From the NCBI GenBank assembly GCA_037074705.1, contig CM073593.1, positions 101,765,738 to 101,829,737 on the forward strand: DNA of 64,000 bases, given 5' to 3'. Position numbers and translations under genes: made by a program. The notes under the pieces are model-generated. The model made no database searches and was not told the DNA's origin. It saw only the letters and a program-made list of their open reading frames with translations. Within the stretch, counting starts at the first letter, position 1; each line of letters opens with the position of its first letter. This stretch comes from Zhengitettix transpicula. Its lineage: Eukaryota > Arthropoda > Insecta > Orthoptera > Tetrigidae. Of this stretch, positions 59,452 through 64,000 are shown piece by piece.

Positions 59452-59932
59452 ATTTTTTTTTGGTCAACTGGCTACATGAGAGTAATCCACATGGTGGAAA
59501 CTCCCATTTAATAGCATAGGAAGGGATTTGAAAGGGGGATTCGGAAGGGTAGAGGAAGGTAGCCCAGGGTTAACTATGGTCCCCGATCCTACCCGGCAAT
59601 TTGCCTAAAAGTGATGCAGGACAAATCCTATAAAAACCTGCATCAAGTAGGTCGGGCATTTGGTATTTGTCCCACGCCAATTTGATGGTGGGAGAGGGGT
59701 TAGTTGTGGGGTCGCAGCTTTCCCCTCGCAGTGCCTTGAAAAGTTTAGGAGGCAGCTGGCCGACTATTCCAATAGGAATAGCGGAAAACTCTTACCGTAT
59801 GCCCAAGGTCTGCGACCCCGGAATATACACCTCTTAAAACAGACCGAGATGCCGAAGTATGTGGGAACCTTAGTTCAAAAAACCAGAGAGATGTGAAGGC
59901 ATCCCGAAAGGTATCCTATAGGTAAAAAATAA
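59452..59932 (-). mobile_element. R1 retroposon, near full length with subfamily deletion
   Basis: Has the T-run tail on plus, 'CAACTGGCTACATGAG' tail type, and the same deletion (GTCCCCGATCC) as the copy at 33038. The sense 5' end is truncated near CCTTTCGGGATGCC. Confidence 0.88.
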
Positions 59933-62900
59933 AATTTAAGTTAAATTATTTCAATTATTTTTCGATTTACGTGCAAGTGACTTTTTACAACAAAAAAAAT
60001 ATTGTATGACCACTGGTTATTATGAAGGAAAATTGAATAAAATAAAATGCACAGATGATACTAGTGACTGTAATAATTGGATTTTAATATATAAAAATTT
60101 TCGGAAACAATTTTATTTGTGATCAGATGTATTTTCAGTTTTTAATTCCCCAACTACGTCCATAGCCTTGCGCCTTAACTTCCAGTTTCCCTGCAGTACG
60201 CGAAGCAGTATTTATTTTATTGCATTTTCCTCTTTCCAGTTTCCTACCCACTTATCGACTTAGCCGTCTCCTCCTTCCGCAGTCAATGTGTTTTGTCCTT
60301 CCCCATTCCAAACCCTTTATGTCACAGTATTTTTTTTTATTCGTACACGCCGGACGCAACCACCCCTTCTAAAAGATGAAGAAGAGGGGCGGAGGAGACT
60401 GCTGTGAGAGGAAGGAATGGCGTTGGGTAGAGAATTCCTTGCATAGCGAACCCCAGGCTTCCGTTGTTCATTCCAGCACAGCTCACCTCGGAAAAAGAGA
60501 ATTTCACAGCATGCAAGGGAAGGTTTCCGAGGAAGGAGAGAGAAGGCCAAAACACAAACAGAGAGAGGTGACTGGCAGACTAGTTAACAGCGACACAGGA
60601 AGAAAAAGGTGGCGTCGAAGTTTCCCGTTAAACGTCGAAACAAAAAGTTTCAAAGTTGTTTAATACTTGGAAACTGATACGTAACACATGAAAAGATTAG
60701 TATTATTGAAAATTTACATCACTTCCGTAATACAAGTAAATAGATGTAACCCTTCACTGAAAAGTCAGATTTACACAAACCATTAATATTACATATAATT
60801 CTAACAGGACAAGAACTAAGGGTTACAATTGTCAATTACTGACATGAGTTGCGACGCTGAACATCGCGGGGTATCGTGGTACTTGGCCCCATACCGCAGA
60901 GCCACACACATGGGAGAAATGATCTTGTGTCTATCATTAATACTCATATAATTGTAATTAAATATCTTTATAATAATTACAAAGAATCAATACTAAGTTT
61001 GTAATATTACTAAAAATTACGTTTCCTTTTACATTATCTAATTAATCGGTATTGATTAAATGAATGACTTTCTGCAGTTAATTCTGAATAACACAAAATG
61101 GTTTCCTAAATTTTGGAGAATATAGTATGGAAAATATGACTGCGATAAAAAATAAGGAAACAGAAAAACAACTGCATTTTATAGGAAACCAAAAAATATA
61201 AATACGAGGATGAAAGGCTCACTAAAACAAAACGGAAAACAAACTAAAACCAATCGATTGAATTCAGTTCCCGGGAGAGCAGCCTGGACCAGGTGGATGA
61301 AAACTGGGAGAAAACTGGGGAAGCGGAGAGGGTCGGAGGGGATGGGGTGGTTAATAAAACGAGCCACGGGGTGACTGCTGCCAGAAATTAATCTACATTA
61401 ATAAAATGGACGAGCCACTGTGGTGGTCAGGTGGCTGGCAAAACCGGGGGGTTCGAATACCCAAAAGGCCATTATTGACTAAAAATTCTCTGAAAAAGAT
61501 CTCGTTTACAGACAAAAAAAAACACAACAAGAAATGCTTAAAATAAACGAGTCGTTGAGTAGGTTTATCTACATAATTCAAGAAGAAAGGGAAATAAAAT
61601 TTTAAGCAGGGTTTAATAAGAGTATTGCAATCCAATAAAGGAAACTGCTCTTATGTATTATTTTAAGTACATTATAAAGTCCGTGAACATGAAATAAATA
61701 TAGACATTCAAAGTACAATAATTATTATGATTACTCAATATGAAAGTAGGAAATATATTTTCCACTGCGAATTTCTTGTGAACAAGTATAATTAATTAAT
61801 TGGTATAATAATTTTTGTTTTCACCAGAACACAAATATTTACATGAGAAATTATTTTTCCTAATTTAATGTATTATTTAAATGAAATGACTTTATGTGTT
61901 CTGGTGACGAAAATATTTTATGAATTAATATACTTCTTCTTCGTGTACAAAATTGTACAAATTTATTTTTTGCGTGAAGCCGAAATGTTTTAATTGATGT
62001 TAAACATGCTTTTGTGATTCCTGAGGATTAAATTTTTTTTTCCTATAACCCATACATAATTTTTAAATATAAAAAATATAGGATATATATATTTAAGAAA
62101 CATTTTAGGTTCTATATAAAGTACATACACGAAAAGTAGGAAATAATTGAAAATAACCACTTAACAGATTCACTTCACGTTTTCTGAAATTAAATTTTCA
62201 AATAACTAATTACAATTTCTTTAACTAACGAAACAGGAAACCGGTGAGTTTAGTTATTTTAACTTAAGGAATAAATTTACCGGTTTAATAGGTTCAAACC
62301 AAAATTGAAAAAAAAAATTGGCAAATTATTAATAATCAGATTGGATAAACCAATTACAGACTATTTCAACGAGCGATATAGGAATCTTGATAGAAAAGGA
62401 GACGAAGAAATATTTTTTCTCGCGGAAACGAACCAATTATTTTTAATTAATTTTATGTTTAATGTAAACAAAGGAAATAATAAAATTTTGCGTTTCCTCA
62501 GTCCTATTAACCTTTATTTTCTAAAACTCGTTCAGTTCTTCAGAATGATCTGAAGAAATCCTTCATCTCAGGGGGTAGGGGTGGAAGATAACCGAAAGTC
62601 TTAAAAATGAAGCGTGTTAACGAGGAAAACTAAATGAGGAAGATTTTGAATTTTGTACGAAATGACCTGTTTTAGAGTGTAATATATTTTCTGCTGTATT
62701 TCGATGTTCGATGAAACGTTATTCCGGAACAAAAATCTATCGAAAACAAAATCAGCCAACATGCCAAAAATTTCGGAAAATAAAAAAATATCTGAGACGT
62801 GGTTTCATAGAGAATTGTTGACAAATAAATAAATAAATAAAAAATCAAGTCTATGTGAAAAACATTATTTGTTATTTTTACTAGTCGAAATGGAATTAAA

Positions 62901-64000
62901 TTTTTAATATGCAACTATCGTCCAAAATTTGTGTAGTTCGACGCGAGTAATTAATTTCCTGTAATAGATTGACGAGATGTATTGAAATTTTTAAAGACAG
63001 GAATCCTCTTACAAAGATAATGAGATTGTCGTGAAAGAGCGAGAGAGAGTAAGAGAGAGAGAGAGAGAGACAGAGAAAGATAAAAAAAAAGGAATGAAAA
63101 GAAACAACTGAAGTGGTGTGAAGAAAGAAAGTGGTGGAGGTGAAGAAGAGAAAAAAATTAAGTCAGCTTCTTTTGTCTTTTGAAAAATTAATGTCTTAAT
63201 TACAATTATTCTGATTCGTCCTGAAATTTTAATCGAGGTCGGGAACTTCAGCTGTAATACTTATTACGGCGGAAGCTTCGTAGACTTTATTCTCGTTATT
63301 CGTGTCAAGGAAAGAAGGGTGAAAAGGATTTTTGAGTAAAAAACTGTGAATAAATTATATTTATTTTTGATAACGACGGATAAATCATTAAACTAGTTTG
63401 TGAGGTAATTAGATTACAACTGTAAGGAAATCAGCCTTTGATAATTGGTAATTCACATCCGTTCCATCTCCTGATTTCTGTTGCTCTAAAGACAAAAACC
63501 GCCACTTGCAAAATATAGCTACTAAATACCCCAGGTTTTTTTTCCGCGATGCGTATTTCAGTTTAATAACGGAGGCCGCTGTTTTAATCTTCTACGTAAC
63601 CTCCTACCCCCTACAGCCACAAAAAATAATTCACCACTCATCTGCGATTCCAATCAGTAGAGGTTCGTTCGCCTATTTCCGCGAATCGCTTTCCAATTCA
63701 CAATCCTTGTGAATAATCTACCACCTGCCTTCCGTCCTCATGAAGCCGACTTCCTACGGAACTGTATGATAATCCATTAATCAGATTTGTGTTTAATCGT
63801 TTTACCCGGTCGTAGTTCATTTCGGCAGGGTTTGGCTACTTAATTTTTTTTTAAATATTTTTCTGATTGCTGATTTTACAATATTACAAATTGAAGTGAC
63901 TTCAAATGCAGTACTAAAATGTTGTTTAATTAATAATGAGTATATTTTTTTTCAGAGAAGACTCAATATGGATTTAAATAATATTTAATTGAATGTTAAA
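59933..64000. other. AT-rich with GC-richer islet at 60150-60660
   Basis: Frames in the islet (77 and 72 codons minus, 95 codons plus) have no recognised family. 61405-61465 carries GGTGGTCAGGTGGCTGGC and GGTTCGAATACC, resembling Pol III A and B boxes of a tRNA-derived SINE, but is too short and diverged to call. Frames at 62305-62553 and 63506-63712 appear to be chance. Confidence 0.35.
63035..63080. repeat. (GA)n microsatellite
   Basis: An interrupted GA array. Confidence 0.92.

Noticed and set aside
61405..61465. Possible tRNA gene
   Set aside because: A- and B-box-like words are present but no acceptor stem or anticodon arm can be drawn; at most a SINE fragment.
1..64000. CRISPR array, operon or phage-type system
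   Set aside because: Base composition, spliced exon, microsatellites and repeat types are those of an animal genome; no regularly spaced direct repeats were seen.

Overview
This 64-kb window is AT-rich eukaryotic DNA of intron or intergenic type, most likely from an arthropod (probably an insect) with a repeat-laden genome. The reasons are that nearly all long reading frames are repeats or low complexity, microsatellites are frequent, a mauritiana-type mariner remnant is present, and the only recognisable host coding sequence is one short exon with clean GT/AG splice sites. I cannot name the species. No rRNA, intact tRNA, operon or prokaryotic gene structure was seen.

The one confident host gene feature is a 178-bp internal exon on the minus strand (4186-4363). 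It belongs to the TMTC family (transmembrane and TPR-repeat O-mannosyltransferases) and carries the motif HPVHTEA. No other exon of that gene could be found. The gene runs right to left, so 1-4185 is its downstream intron and the sequence right of 4363 is, at least at first, its upstream intron; that intron may fill most of the window.

The rest is a layered repeat landscape. (1) A roughly 520-bp retroposon-like family ('R1', A-rich 3' end, two tail subfamilies) has about 13 copies or fragments from 3.7 to 59.9 kb. (2) An AT-rich family ('alpha') clusters at 0.3-2.5 kb, with further copies near 4.8, 12.0 and 24.4 kb. (3) Several long-inverted-repeat (foldback) units lie near 1.9/4.6, 7.2, 8.9, 11.6-12.0, 22.3/22.8, 23.6, 41.6/42.9, 52.4 and 54.3 kb. 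(4) There is one TA-flanked MITE (53.45 kb), one dead mariner (16.7-17.2 kb), a larger ~520-bp family at 43.7-44.2 and 57.2-57.7 kb, direct repeats at 18.4/19.1 kb, and a tandem duplication with an expanded purine tract at 48.1-49.0 kb.

The most interesting signal is that the alpha family and many foldback arms share a compact motif of the form CTGANGA - short hairpin - GAAACGTH. This has the core layout of a minimal type I hammerhead ribozyme with a two-base-pair stem III (ACGU). I count about a dozen copies with all core bases present and several more decayed ones. Some have good helix I pairing. They are often placed as head-to-head inverted pairs about 110-225 bp apart. Hammerheads of this kind are known from Penelope-like elements and retrozymes; no reverse transcriptase or GIY-YIG frame is visible here. 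Separately, the TMTC exon lies between two long inverted repeats, a layout that could favour exon circularisation.

Several GC/CpG-rich islets of 250-700 bp stand out from the AT-rich background without recognisable genes.
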